Source: Ustulina deusta
Lineage: Eukaryota; Ascomycota; Sordariomycetes; Xylariales; Xylariaceae
Reading direction: 5' to 3'
Length of the DNA stretch: 64,000 bases
NCBI GenBank assembly: GCA_023159155.1
Contig: JAJNNX010000024.1
Coordinates: forward strand, 62,001-126,000
In this document: one piece after another, positions 1 through 11,113 of the stretch
How positions within the stretch are numbered: position 1 is the stretch's first letter
How the letters are laid out: each line of letters begins with the position of its first letter
Notes under the pieces: generated by a model
Seen by the model: the letters and a program-made list of their open reading frames with translations, nothing else
Told to the model about the DNA's origin: nothing
Database searches by the model: none
Position numbers and translations under genes: made by a program

Positions 1-3000
1 CATTATGGCGTTTCCCGAAGGCCAGTGTCTCTTGTACCCTCCCGCAGTGGGTGCTCGGGCTGAAGTAACTTGTTCAGATGACGATCTTCGATAATACGTT
101 CATCGATTTCATCTTTGCTCGGCTCGCCGTATCCTATCTAAAGGGGGTTCGGTCGAGTCCGACCCGGGCTACTCTGCCTCGACAAAGTCGGGATGATGGG
201 CAGCTGCTTCCGAGGCTTGATGCAACACGCCACATACCTAAGTAGAAATGCACATGGCTTGTTAGCTTCTCTTCAAGAAGAGTGCTTTGTAAGTCTGGAA
301 TCCTAATCAGCAGACTACTCATCTAAAAGACCTAAGGTCACCTTATCGAACCTCCAATAGCACGGAGGGCGATTCAAAATTCTGCAAAGATATAAAACAG
401 CACAGCCAAAATGAGCCAAGGGGAGAGGCAGAGTGCCTATGTAATCTACCGGTATTAGCCAATCATCTATTTTTGTATACTACCTAATCATGTATGATCG
501 GTTAAAACCTGGTTCAGACGCCACAACTGTAGTATTGTCCAATTCCACCTACCCAGTACTTAACGCCATGGGTACTATGCGCTGGGATAAGATACCTGCA
601 CTACGCTGCCATCCGACATGTGACAATGCGCAATATGGAGTAGGAGAGAATTATGTAAAATTACCATTTTCAGCAGTCAATCTTTTTTGAGCCCAGTTCT
701 GGACCATTGCTGTGTTGTAGCGCACGAACTTTTGGGACGAACGCAATACATCTCTATAATCCTGTGGTGCAGTTTACTAGGTACTTAGATGTAACCATAC
801 AAACATTGCCCCCTTGTGAATCGCTCTCGTGATAGCTTGTTTTAAAAGTACATTACATACTAGGGTCCTCTATGCGTAAAGCCATGTACATATGCGTATG
901 CCTACGGACCCCACTGGTACTTACCTATTATGAGATGTGTACACACTGTCGATATGAACTTGGAGCTAAAATCTGATGGATACTACATACATGTACGCAT
1001 AGGAGGCAGTTAGGTGCCTGGCTAGTTAGAAAAGTTGCGCATTTTGTCTATACATTACGCAGTATGCCAGTAGTAGTAGCCGCATAAAAGGCAGTAAGCG
1101 TTACTGTACATGCTATGTAGTCACACCCAGTAGTGTACACTAGATCATGTAGGGGTTTTTTTTTTTGATGAACTGCAGCGAGAGCGAGAAGAACAGTACG
1201 GTACTGTAGTGCCTAGTACGTGTAGTGTAAACATCTGAAGGTTGTGGGCTGTGCTTGGGCGGCAGGCAACATGCGTGCTGCCCAAGACAGAGTCTTGGCA
1301 TTCAGAGCCAATCAGAACAGCCGAGAAATGCTAGCTGCCGTAACGTCGCGCTCTAGTCAGCCCTCTAGTGTCCCTCCTAGCGTATAGATGAACAAGGTAC
1401 AACTGAGAGCAGACTAAAGGTCGCCGAGGTACACTCCTAGCAGGTACAACGGAGCGAGGAAGCACGGCGCGCACGCACTACAGTACAATAAATACATGTT
1501 GGGAAGGATACCTATTTCCTAGGTAGATTGATTTAGACTGACCTGTACTCCTAGTCGTCTGCCCAGTCCCCTGACAAGTCCCCTGACCATGACCGCTGCT
1601 GCACCTCAACCGAGGACCCTGGCCATTTCAGAATGGACTCAATGGCTAGTGTACCTACACTATGACTAGGGCGAGGTAATCACGACATTCACTTCTTGAG
1701 GCTCCACACACGGTTACTGATGGGAGGAGGTATGCGTAAACTGAGCAGATCTGTTCTGTTCTTCGACTGATCTGCTATTTACCGCGATGCACTGTGGTGG
1801 AAAGAGGAACACCCTCGCTGATCTAGCTGACCGTCGTGTTTGCACAACGAATCAACCCTCTCCGGTTGGAGAGAGTCTTGATGTGTCGGACAGCGACGAT
1901 GAAAGGGGAATGTCGATCGGTTCTGCCATACAGTATACCAACTTATACTGCCTACATCAGCATGGCCTGCACCAGCTCTGTCCAGGCACACCCCGGCTCT
2001 GCCCGGCCGTCATCGTCAAAACTCAGGTACGCTATCGTCGCCAAGGCTTCAAAGACCATCTAGCAAAAACCAAGGAATCCAAGAAGTCCCAAGCCCGTCT
2101 CGCTGTCGACACCTTGCCGAGTGCAGTTAACATCGGGATGAATCACGTCCAGTCTATCCGGCTTTCTCTCGCTCGCACGCACCCGGATCGCAGCCATCGC
2201 CCGCCACTGTCGAGGCTCAGCCCACCTCGTACTGTGCTTTGTTCGTCTCGGCGTCTTGGTCCTGTATACAGTTCCGCAAACAGGGTGTGATTCTGTTCGT
2301 CGTTGTTTGAGGGGGGTGCATCGTATATGTATGTATATGTAGTACCACAACACGTACTAGCCTACCTACATACTGCAGCCTATACCAGTACCCAGCCCAT
2401 CCCACACCGGTCCATCCTTGCTTGTACCGTACTCTCATCTCCAGTATCTGCACTACCGCCAGGAGTACTAAAGTGGTTCGACTTACACTACATGTATACC
2501 TACACCCGGTTGACCTGCCATAATAATCACAATAATCAAACTGCGCTGACCTAATCCTTCGGCTTTCCTCCCACCCCCCGCGCCTCTGCTCTCTTGGTAC
2601 GAGTGCCAATCCTCATTCGAGACTTGGCCTCCGTGTGCCAGGTAGGCAGGTAGGCCTGGTAGGCATGGCACATTGGCGTCTTGACTGCTAGTGGCCTGAT
2701 GCACGGAGCTCGGTAAGCTCGCCATCACCATTACATAGCATACCTAGCACCGAAGGTGGCGACTGGAGGTGGCCCGGGTCGAGCCGAAGAACCAACCACT
2801 GCCCGTCATTTGCCATCGTCTTTGTTGTCTCCTACGTGTATTTACCCGACACCGACTTGGGCTCGCAACCACACACGGAAACAGACGACACACGACCTAG
2901 AACGGTCTGACGAGATCGCAGAACCCACTGCACTGCTCCCATACTGTGTCGATCCGGTGCGGCTAACAGCCCACCCCCCGGCTCCCCCATCTTCAATCGT

Positions 3001-3393
3001 CCCCTTCCCTGAGGTCCGGACCCCATTCCCCCTACCATCCATCCATTCATCTACCTATCGAATGCGATCCCTTTTTTTCTCCACCTCCTCATGTTTCTCC
3101 CTGCATCTGCTCCCAGAAACACGGCTGGGTCCTCCTCGTGGCTCCTTTTATGAAATATCACCGTCCACCTGCTTACTTAACCTTTGGCAGATTGGTGCAC
3201 AGCTACACTACACAAAACCGTCCCGGGGTTGACATATTTGGAATTTGAATTGGTCTTGGTCGAGTCCCATGAATTGTGTTCTCGTGTGCGACTACCATAA
3301 GCCTCTTCTCAAGTGACGCATTTCCCGACTCTCCTCTGCGTCGCACCCGCCGAGGCCTGAGCCCACTCCGGCGGCTCCTCTGCAAGCTGCAGA
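1..3393. other. Intergenic region, no supported gene
   Basis: I see no reading frame here with a recognisable domain, codon bias or believable intron structure. The open frames, up to 167 codons around 1.8-3.2 kb, overlap on both strands and look like chance. Composition is normal, so this is not RIP-mutated repeat. The last 400 bases before 3394 are pyrimidine-rich (CT tracts around 3070-3110), which is common in promoters and 5' leaders of filamentous fungi and fits transcription towards the gene at 3394. Confidence 0.55.
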
Positions 3394-4635
3394 ATGCCAA
3401 CCTACCTATGCCACGGCTTCCGCTGGCACCGGAAGAGCGTCCGCTACTACATCGCCAAATATGACATCGAAGATGGAGCCACGGAATGGATTGTCGCGCC
3501 TAGAAGCGAGGCCGCCATTCTCGAACATTTCTACAACATATACAACTTTCTCCCCTCTGCCAACCCTCCTCCGTCACGCAATGCGCCCTCACCCGCCTAT
3601 CGGAAACACCATCACGCGCCTTCCCACGACTCCTCGTACGTCTCACGCACCAGCTCTTCCGAATACCACGGCTCGGAAGACCCAAGATATTGCAACGGCA
3701 ATGGCACAAAATCGAGGAGCAGGAGCGCGTCCCGACAGAGTAGTAAATCGCTAAGCCGGCCGAGAACAAGCGGGCGCGACGATACCATCCCATTCCCTCC
3801 CCTTCCGCTGCTGTCGCCATCCTCGATCGCTACTAAAAGCTCCGATTACTTCGACAATTCGCTGCCAATAAGGTTTTTGGAGGAATTTGATCCTAAGGAT
3901 GAGTCGATGGCTAGTGGCCCTTGGGCCTATGTGGCAGACCACGTTGTGCCAGTAAACACCTCGGTTTCCATTGCTGATGAAATGTTCCGCTACGAAGCGC
4001 GTATGAAACGAGATCCCAATCGGGCTATGCACGGGCCGAGCGACGAGTATGGAAGAAAGGTGTTTGGATCTAGCAGCAAAAAGGCAGGGTGGCTAGAAAA
4101 ACTACGAGATCAGCTACAACGCGGGGAGAGCATCAGGTGGTATGTTGTGGTCTGTGGCGACGAAGAACGGGAGAATCCGACTGGTTATAATGAAGAGGAG
4201 TTATTAGAGGGAGAGTTGTTAGAGGAAGAGGAGGAGGAGGAGTATGAGGAAGAAGAATGTGAAGGCAGCAGCTCTAGAAGTCAAGATCGAGCATGGCTAC
4301 GGCAATCACAGTCAACACAATCGACCGAAGCAACGACGGCGACAAACCCATCCGTTATTGAAGGTGGCTTTGAGTACCGACTACCGGAACTCGCCGGCCT
4401 AGCGATGAGAACGCCGACAGTAACTCCTGAGCGCAAGAAGAACAAACCTCTTGCCCCGCCAGTACTACAGAAAGAATTACCCGTTATACCGTCACCACCT
4501 CCACCGAAATCACCTCTTCCCCCCGAGCTCGCTAATAAGGTTGGTCAGGAGAGCCCTTCACACCCCAGGTCTGCTCGTTCCACTATTGGGTTACGGAAGC
4601 TGTTCTCTCGACAAAAAACTGAAACATCAGTCTGA
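3394..4635 (+). CDS. Conserved fungal protein of unknown function, 413 aa
   Basis: This is a single-exon frame of 413 residues, much longer than any competing frame. The first 50 residues (MPTYLCHGFRW at 1-11, then EWIVAPRS and LEHFYNIYNFLP) match my memory of the N-terminus of a conserved, uncharacterised family in Eurotiomycetes and relatives. The middle is Ser/Arg-rich and probably disordered. An acidic run, nearly all Glu, lies at about residues 266-289, and a proline-rich stretch at about 349-380. There is no signal peptide and no membrane segment, so it is probably an intracellular adaptor-like protein. The ATG chosen begins the conserved motif itself. No repeats or lesions are visible. 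Function is unknown; that it is a real gene is well supported. Confidence 0.85.
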   Translation: MPTYLCHGFRWHRKSVRYYIAKYDIEDGATEWIVAPRSEAAILEHFYNIYNFLPSANPPPSRNAPSPAYRKHHHAPSHDSSYVSRTSSSEYHGSEDPRYCNGNGTKSRSRSASRQSSKSLSRPRTSGRDDTIPFPPLPLLSPSSIATKSSDYFDNSLPIRFLEEFDPKDESMASGPWAYVADHVVPVNTSVSIADEMFRYEARMKRDPNRAMHGPSDEYGRKVFGSSSKKAGWLEKLRDQLQRGESIRWYVVVCGDEERENPTGYNEEELLEGELLEEEEEEEYEEEECEGSSSRSQDRAWLRQSQSTQSTEATTATNPSVIEGGFEYRLPELAGLAMRTPTVTPERKKNKPLAPPVLQKELPVIPSPPPPKSPLPPELANKVGQESPSHPRSARSTIGLRKLFSRQKTETSV

Positions 4636-5744
4636 ATTAATGTCACGCTGGATTTAAATTCTTCTACTAGGATACGCCATACTCTAGCAAAGTATCGCAT
4701 TTTCCTGGGATTCATGCTATTCTATGTCATATTTTACGATATATTTCGGAGACAGTTTCGCGACGTTCCCCGGGCATGTTGAACGATTATCTAGCGGAGG
4801 CGAACCCACGCTACTTCTTGGGCCATATTTCCCTTGGGAGAGTTGTGATACAACATCCCGATACATTCAAATTTCTTGGGTCTTTTCGATGAGCTCACGG
4901 CGCCAACTGGGACAACAAAAAACAATACCCCCTGTTACCCCGTTATTATTCTTTTGCTATGATGCATGCGGCGCAAGTGTCTTTTATCCAAATTAGGAGC
5001 AACGGTGTCTATGTCAAACGGTGGGAGTGGGTTCAATTCAAAATGTACCGAGTTTATGTCAAACGATACCTCAGTGGTGGTTGGGTATGGTTTAGCTGTT
5101 TGGAAGGACAGCCATTTTTACCCGGAAAGGCAAGGAAGGCATGGAGAGGCGGGCGTTCAAGAGAAAAAGAATACTATGTACACCATAAAAAAGAGGATGC
5201 ATTTGCTCTCTTGTTAACTGTTGCTGTGTCTAAAGGAATCACGGCATCTGGTTTAATATCAAGTCCTACTCAAATTTCCAATTTCGACTATAATGTGCCT
5301 GAATATACCGTCTAGTCAACATCGAGGTAAGTTCTCACGCCAAGGTACCTAGTAAAAAAAGCGTGACGCTTGACACTGTCAACCCAAATAGGCTTCTTCG
5401 ATGAAGGTAGATATGGCAGCATCGGCGATCATCCCAACTCCCAGTAGACAACAAGTCTTGCAATCGTGGCTCAGAAACGATATCTGCATATACCAAACAT
5501 ATGATCGTCGTTCGTAGAGGCTTAAGGCAGCTAGAGTCTAGAGAGACCACTCGCCGCGCCATAGATCCAAGCCGTCGACGCAGTATCATTCTATGCGTAA
5601 ACAGCCCGCCATGCTGCAATTCTCGCTACTGCGATATCTGTCTATCTAATTAGTCAGTTCGTCTCTCGTCTTCATTATACTATTCGCGACCCGCGAGCGC
5701 ACGTCTTGGTGTTTCCTACAGTACCATGTTTCCGCCCGAGCTTT

Positions 5745-5751
5745 GTCTGCC

Positions 5752-5788
<37 letters not shown>
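5745..5788. repeat. (CTGT)n microsatellite
   Basis: About nine to ten uninterrupted CTGT units. It is the first of four simple-sequence tracts within 550 bp. Confidence 0.95.
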
Positions 5789-5870
5789 TGTGTTTACCGT
5801 CACTTGGTCGGTCACGCATGGAGAGGAGATATCATAGGTAGGTGCTTCACCTCGGGGATGCATTGATGTG

Positions 5871-5946
5871 GGATGGATGTAGGGATGGATGTAGGGATGG
5901 ATGTACGCATAGGGATGAATGGAGGGATGGATGGATGGATGGGTGG
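5871..5946. repeat. GGAT-rich microsatellite/minisatellite
   Basis: Imperfect GGATGGATGTAG units followed by a pure (GGAT)n run. The short period and drift suggest slippage plus substitution. Confidence 0.85.
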
Positions 5947-6019
5947 CGATCCCCGTGATTGGTCGTCGCGCGCCTTATCTATGCGTGCGTACGGACGCCT
6001 CGGCGCAGGGTCCCGTGGA

Positions 6020-6078
6020 TTTGGTGGCGGCGGCTGCGGCTGCGGCTGATGGGTGCGTGGGTGCGTGGGTGCGTACAT
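6020..6078. repeat. GGCTGC and GGGTGCGT short tandem repeats
   Basis: A run of CGG/CTG-type triplets is followed by three near-identical GGTGCGTG units, continuing the simple-repeat cluster. Confidence 0.75.
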
Positions 6079-6265
6079 ACGTGCAGTGCATCCCCCTGCT
6101 CGCCGGTTGCCGGGCGCGGGAATTACGGTCTAGCTCGTGGATGACGCCTTGTTGGCGCGGCTTGGATACATACTTCGTGTTCTTATCCGGTTTCGTGAGG
6201 TGTGTTGTATTAGGTATTGTTAGTTGGTGGGCTTTTTTTATTTTTATTATTAAATTTTTTTTTGT

Positions 6266-6290
6266 GAATGAATGAATGAATGAATGAATG
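6266..6290. repeat. (GAAT)n microsatellite
   Basis: Six tandem GAAT units directly after a T-rich tract. Confidence 0.9.
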
Positions 6291-8102
6291 GATAAATTGT
6301 CCCGGTGTTTGTGCGACTGCGATTGTTTATGAGGGTAGTGGGAATATGAATTGGGCTCTGAGGAATGATCTGTGGATTGATGGAGGAGCACTTGTGGTCT
6401 ATTCGGGTTTCCGAGGATGCCTGATATCGTTGGAACGTGGATGGTAATCGTACGTATAGGTGTGACTGTGTAGACTGGCGTTTTCTCGTGACCTGCGATG
6501 GAGTGCGGCTTGGTGCGGAGAAAATGTTGGGACATTAGTGTCTCTGCGTTTGGTACTCACACAGGATTATATACTTCCATCTCTCAGTTGTGGGCTAGAA
6601 TATGAGTCGAATGAGTCGAGGCTGCTGGTTTCTTTGTGAATTGATGTATTGCGCTAGTATGAGATGCTTCGCATTCGAGGTCATTGGGTATGCGGGAGGT
6701 CGGGAGCTGGCATATGGTGAGACTCATAGAATGTGACTTCTTCAGACATTCTTCTAGACTGCTCTAAGAGATCCAAACATGTCGTACTACCTTAGAGCCA
6801 TGAGATTCTATATCTAGGAGTTGCTTAGTGAGCAGTGATGTCTCTAGGATCTCAATGCGTTTCGCCGAAATATTTCGGGGTTGATATCGATCCAACCCAC
6901 ATCCGAAGTCCATCCATCGGTCTTTGTTTAACACCGTTCGGCGATTGTCTTAGCTTTGGGGTGCGACGGACTTACGACATATCCAATAGGTGCAGCAGCA
7001 CTTTGCATGTGAAAATTAATTGATTGCAGTCGAAGAATGACTAAGGTCATATTGGAGACACCGGGACAACTTGATGAAATCCTGGTTAATTCTAAACATT
7101 AACAGTCCCATTTATTTAAGAGGTTAAACTTCTTTAAGAGACACTTCTCGGCAGATCTATACCTTGTCAACAAGGAATTTAGTTACAAAGCTATCATTTT
7201 AACTAGGTATAATTGCTTGCTGAGTTAGATCATACAACTTATATTTCTTAAATCAGTGTTCTTTAGAGGTTTAACCTATGAGTAAATAGGTTTGCTAGGG
7301 TTCAGAATTCGAAACTATACGGTAGTTCTAGGCTCTCAACTATTAGTTGTCAGATTTCCACCATGTAACTTTAGTTAACTCACTAGGTAAAGAGGGGTAA
7401 TTTAATAACAGATTTCACTTCTCATAAGAGAAGGACTGAAATATATCGCGGTACTGACAGGAACAGGGCAAGTCTAAGAGAGTTCAAGTCCTATATCATC
7501 TCATGTTTTGTTGAAATTCTAGCGTTAAGACAAGGTGTGTGTATCTTGGGTAGGTACCGAAGTACATGTTTTGAATCTTAGGGTGAGTGGAGCTTTTATA
7601 ACTGCCGGGTGGCTGACTAACCGATTATTTTGTACCGTGCTTTCCGCCTATAATACAGCAGTCCACATTTTGGACACACTGTAGGGAAGGTACAACCGAC
7701 TACACTTACATCATCCACTTCTAGGTAGGTAATTACTAATCCCAACACTATGGCAACAGCAGAAGCAAGAACAAAGGGCTGCATCAAGCATGAGGCGGGG
7801 TTCCTTTCACACGCACAGTCGGCTGGAGTTAACGGACTTAGTAGATGGAGAGAAGCTACGCTGATGAATGAGATGCATCCCTTCTGCGACCACAGCATCC
7901 CATGAAACACGAAATCATCCATTGCTGACATTGGCTTGCAAGCTTGCCGCCCTAACGCCGAAGCTGTGGTTGATTACGAGGTTCGCTGGATACGGCCCCG
8001 ACGGCCTATATGAACATCATATACCCGTCCCCCATCATCGACTCCGCCATTCAGCATCACCCCTCTCTCTGCCCGCATTGCCGACCCGAACACTCCGACT
8101 CC

Positions 8103-8110
8103 CTATATAG
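8103..8110 (+). promoter_or_regulatory. TATA-like element of the aldo/keto reductase gene
   Basis: A CTATATAG motif lies about 75 bp upstream of the ATG at 8180, in a C-rich leader. The spacing suits a fungal TATA box. Assignment is by motif and position only. Confidence 0.45.
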
Positions 8111-8179
8111 AGCAACCCCCATACTCACAGAATCCGCTGATCAGTGAATTTGCAATTCGCATACACATCGCTGTTCGCC

Positions 8180-9573
8180 ATGTCTTTTCTTCCAACCGCC
8201 CCTCCGCCGAAGAGCCCTCTGGCTCGCTACCGTATCCTGTCTCCTACGGCGTCAGTTCGTGTGAGCCCGCTTTGCCTCGGTTCCATGAACTTTGGCGACG
8301 CCTGGAAGGAAAATATGGGTGCCTGCGATAAAACCACCACCAACCAGATCCTGGATTTTTTCTATGATCAAGGGGGCAACTTCATCGACACCTCCAGTAA
8401 CTATCAATTTGAAGAGTCGGAGATCTGGCTTGGAGAATGGATGAAAAGACGCGGCATCCGTGATCAGATGAGTAGGTGAATCTAGTTGTATTGTGCGCCC
8501 TTTCGGTGCTATATCCTTCCTACAGACATTGGGTAAATTCCATGAAATGCGTCCAGTCTATGACGGCGCAAATCCTTGATCATCAAGCGAAGACTGCAAT
8601 AACTCAGACACCTCAAACTCACTTTCATCTGGGCACAATCGAAAAGCGTTGGAAAGTCACTAATCAATATCGCAGTCATTGCAACCAAGTACACAACAAA
8701 CTTCCGAGCGGATCATACCGATGAGATCTCTATAAATTTCCAGGGCAATGGAACGAAGAGCCTCCACACATCTGTCAAGCGATCTCTGGAGAAGCTTCAG
8801 ACAGACTATATTGACTTGGTATGTTTCTTCCAAATATCCCCAATGTGGTAGCAGCGATGCTTACTTTTGCGAATTAGCTATACGTACACTGGTGGGATTT
8901 CAGCACTTCTATTCCAGAGGTCATGCAGTCTCTGAATCAACTTGTACTTGCTGGGAAGGTTCTCTACTTGGGTGTCAGTGATACGCCAGCTTGGGTGGTT
9001 TCCAAGGCCAATGAATATGCTCGCAACCACGGTCTACGCCAATTCTCAGTGTACCAAGGCCGCTGGTCGGCTGCTTCCCGCGACTTCGAGCGAGAAATTA
9101 TCCCGATGACCAAGGAAGAAGGTATGAGTCTCGCGCCATGGGGTGCGCTTGGTGGTGGCAAATTCAAGACAGAAGAACAGCGCAAGAAAAACGAAGGACG
9201 TTCGTTCCCCCCTACGGAGATCGAGACGAAGGTCAGCAAAGCTCTTGAAGCAGTGGCAAAGCGGAAGAACACGATTATTACGAGTGTCGCTCAGGCCTAT
9301 GTCATGCACAAGACACCTTATGTCTTTCCCATTGTTGGTGGGAGAACATTGGACCATTTAAAGGCCAACATCGAGGCTCTAAATCTATCGCTCTCGGAGA
9401 ATGATATTGAGGAGATTGAGTCCGCTGCTCCGTTCGATCTTGGCTTTCCGAGCAACTTTGCTTACAGGGCACCCCCTAAGCACCCAGGTGACGTGTTCCT
9501 GCTCAAGATGGGAGGCACCACCGATTACGTCCCCGAGTCAAAGCCTATCGTCCCGAAGAAGACCGGGGAGTAG
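8180..9573 (+). CDS. Aldo/keto reductase, AKR9-like (aryl-alcohol dehydrogenase / norsolorinic acid reductase type)
   Basis: Three exons, 8180-8471, 8676-8818 and 8878-9573, give a 376-residue protein, the usual family length. The introns (204 and 59 bp) have GT-AG ends; the first has a CTAAT branch-like motif near its 3' end. The catalytic tetrad is visible: Asp70 and Tyr75 in NFIDTSSNY, Lys102 in IIATKY and His149 in YVHWWD. Family signatures GKVLYLGVSDTPAWVV and VFPIVGGR follow in exon 3. Such enzymes are cytosolic NADPH-dependent reductases of aldehydes and ketones; some act in polyketide pathways, but no synthase is near, so the substrate is unknown. The start is the ATG of MSFLP, the usual N-terminus. 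No lesion is seen. Confidence 0.9.
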
Positions 9574-10699
9574 ATTACCCATCGTTCTCTCGCGGAGGCA
9601 ATCTGGAAATGGACAAGGCAACATTCCCAGCCTACACGCTAATTATCACTTTAGGCACTACGGGATAGGCCATGGGACATGAGCCCTCGCTTTTAGGTAT
9701 TTACCACCTGAACGGTTTTGATGGTATTCATGGTCAAGCGGTTTTGGCGCTGGTGAAATTGCCGAGCACTGTTGCAAACGGGCGCCCTGAGTACGGTTGC
9801 GCTTGATTTCAGTAGAGAAGTTAATTCCTTGCGAAGGCAGATTAATGCAGGCCATATTCACGTTGAGATGAAGAATTCTCGAGCGGCTAGTCACATTTTC
9901 GTACTTTTCTCATAGTACATACAAAGATATAGCAATATTAAACACTTGGTCCAGGGTGCTCTATTGACTAATATAGTGGCACTGCAAATCTACCGTTTCT
10001 ACTTTCTCCAATCGCCCCGTTATTATAGCCCCCAGCGCTCCGTTTTACTATCGGCGTCTCAGCTCCACCAGATCACCGTATTAAAGAAAATATAACCAAT
10101 ACAGCACACCCTCTTTCTTCTCCTTTCCTCAACGCCCTGGGCCCCTCGATCCACCTTTAGTCGTGCCGCTTGCCTGGAGGACCTGTGTGACCCAACCTAG
10201 GTTGGCATCCGTGTTACATCAGGCTTCTTCAGAGTCCTTGAATTTTTGTTCTATAAGTGGTCTAACGAGAATACAATCGGGGTGAAAAGTTACAGTGTAC
10301 ACCCTGGTAGTCTGTCTGCAGTAATTGCAATCATATATCCAATCCAGCCGGAGTCGGGCAAACTCTGAATTCGACCGTTAGCAGGCGATTAACACGTTGA
10401 TAGGAGACTGGTTTCTGATCTCATCACTAGACAAATTTAATCACCACCCTAGGACGGAATCTTAACGAGATAATTAACTTTCAGGCTCAACGCAAAGTGA
10501 AGCTTTCTTGATAAGCCTGTTCATCCTTACCCATGTTTTCTCTAGAAAGAACAGCCCCCTTCCTAACAGGCAGTCTTCCCCGGTGATCGAGATATCTAAG
10601 CGCGGCCCGCACTTTGCTTGTTAACCGCTCTCTCCATATATTTCAGGGAAAACTACTCATTTAATCACACTACAAGCATAGCGAAGAGGAATTGGTTTG
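9574..10699. other. Intergenic region, no supported gene
   Basis: This is the 3' flank of the reductase gene followed by unique-looking sequence of normal composition. No frame has a domain or coding character. Confidence 0.5.
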
Positions 10700-10700
10700 A

Positions 10701-11113
10701 ACGCATATATTGGGGGGAGCGTGAGCCTCTACTCGAGGCCTGGCTGGCGGTGCGCTATTGCGAAGCCGGCCACCTCGAACCAGCCAGGACTTGAATAGCT
10801 GCCCAAACTAAAAAGCAAAAAATCACTACCCAAACGATCCTCCCTTCCTTCCTTCTAGGCTATAACTAGTGCGTTAGAGGCCTAGCCGGTACGGATACCT
10901 CGAACTAGGACGACCCTAATAGTTAGCCGCCACCAAGGGCCGGTGGGTGGGATGAAAAAACCTCCGACCACCTAAAAACCACCCCCTTCGTGGGAGGTGG
11001 GAAAAAGAGGTGACGAGGGAAAAATCCCTTCCTCTGCAAGTGGGAAGAATTGGACCCTTATAAGGGGCCAATTCGGTCCGTGCGCGCGCTAGCTTGTTGG
11101 AGATTAAAACCAT
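10701..11113. repeat. Candidate solo LTR or transposon terminus (GGGGGAGCGTRAGCC family)
   Basis: The stretch opens with ACGCATATATTGGGGGGAGC and then GTGAGCC. The same start, with a few G-to-A differences, recurs at 62247 and in heavily RIP-mutated form near 62896, so this is a dispersed element end. Inside are GC-rich inverted repeats (CCTGGCTGG with CCAGCCAGG around 10739-10790), a long palindrome holding CTTATAAG at 11048-11073, and a GC-rich tail. This fits an LTR with its own TATA box, but the right end and target duplication could not be fixed. A 65-codon minus-strand frame inside is not treated as a gene. Confidence 0.4.
11048..11073. repeat. 26-bp near-perfect palindrome with central CTTATAAG
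   Basis: The arms AATTGG(A)CCC and GGG(G)CCAATT pair with one mismatched position around a self-complementary centre. It may be the TATA region of the surrounding repeat or a protein-binding palindrome. Confidence 0.7.

Larger units (their letters stand above)
4636..8100. other. Intergenic region with simple repeats, no supported gene
   Basis: No frame here shows a domain. The ORFs between 5.8 and 6.5 kb are translations of microsatellites and low-complexity DNA. The interval 7.0-7.6 kb is moderately AT-rich without any recognisable element. Simple repeats at 5.7-6.3 kb are listed separately. Confidence 0.5.

Noticed and set aside
1787..3232. Overlapping open frames of 70-167 codons on both strands
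   Set aside because: No domain, no codon preference, frames on opposite strands overlap completely; consistent with chance in G+C-normal DNA.
5812..6535. Frames of 88-186 codons rich in Thr, Pro, His and Ala
   Set aside because: They translate microsatellites and low-complexity DNA; the composition explains the residues.
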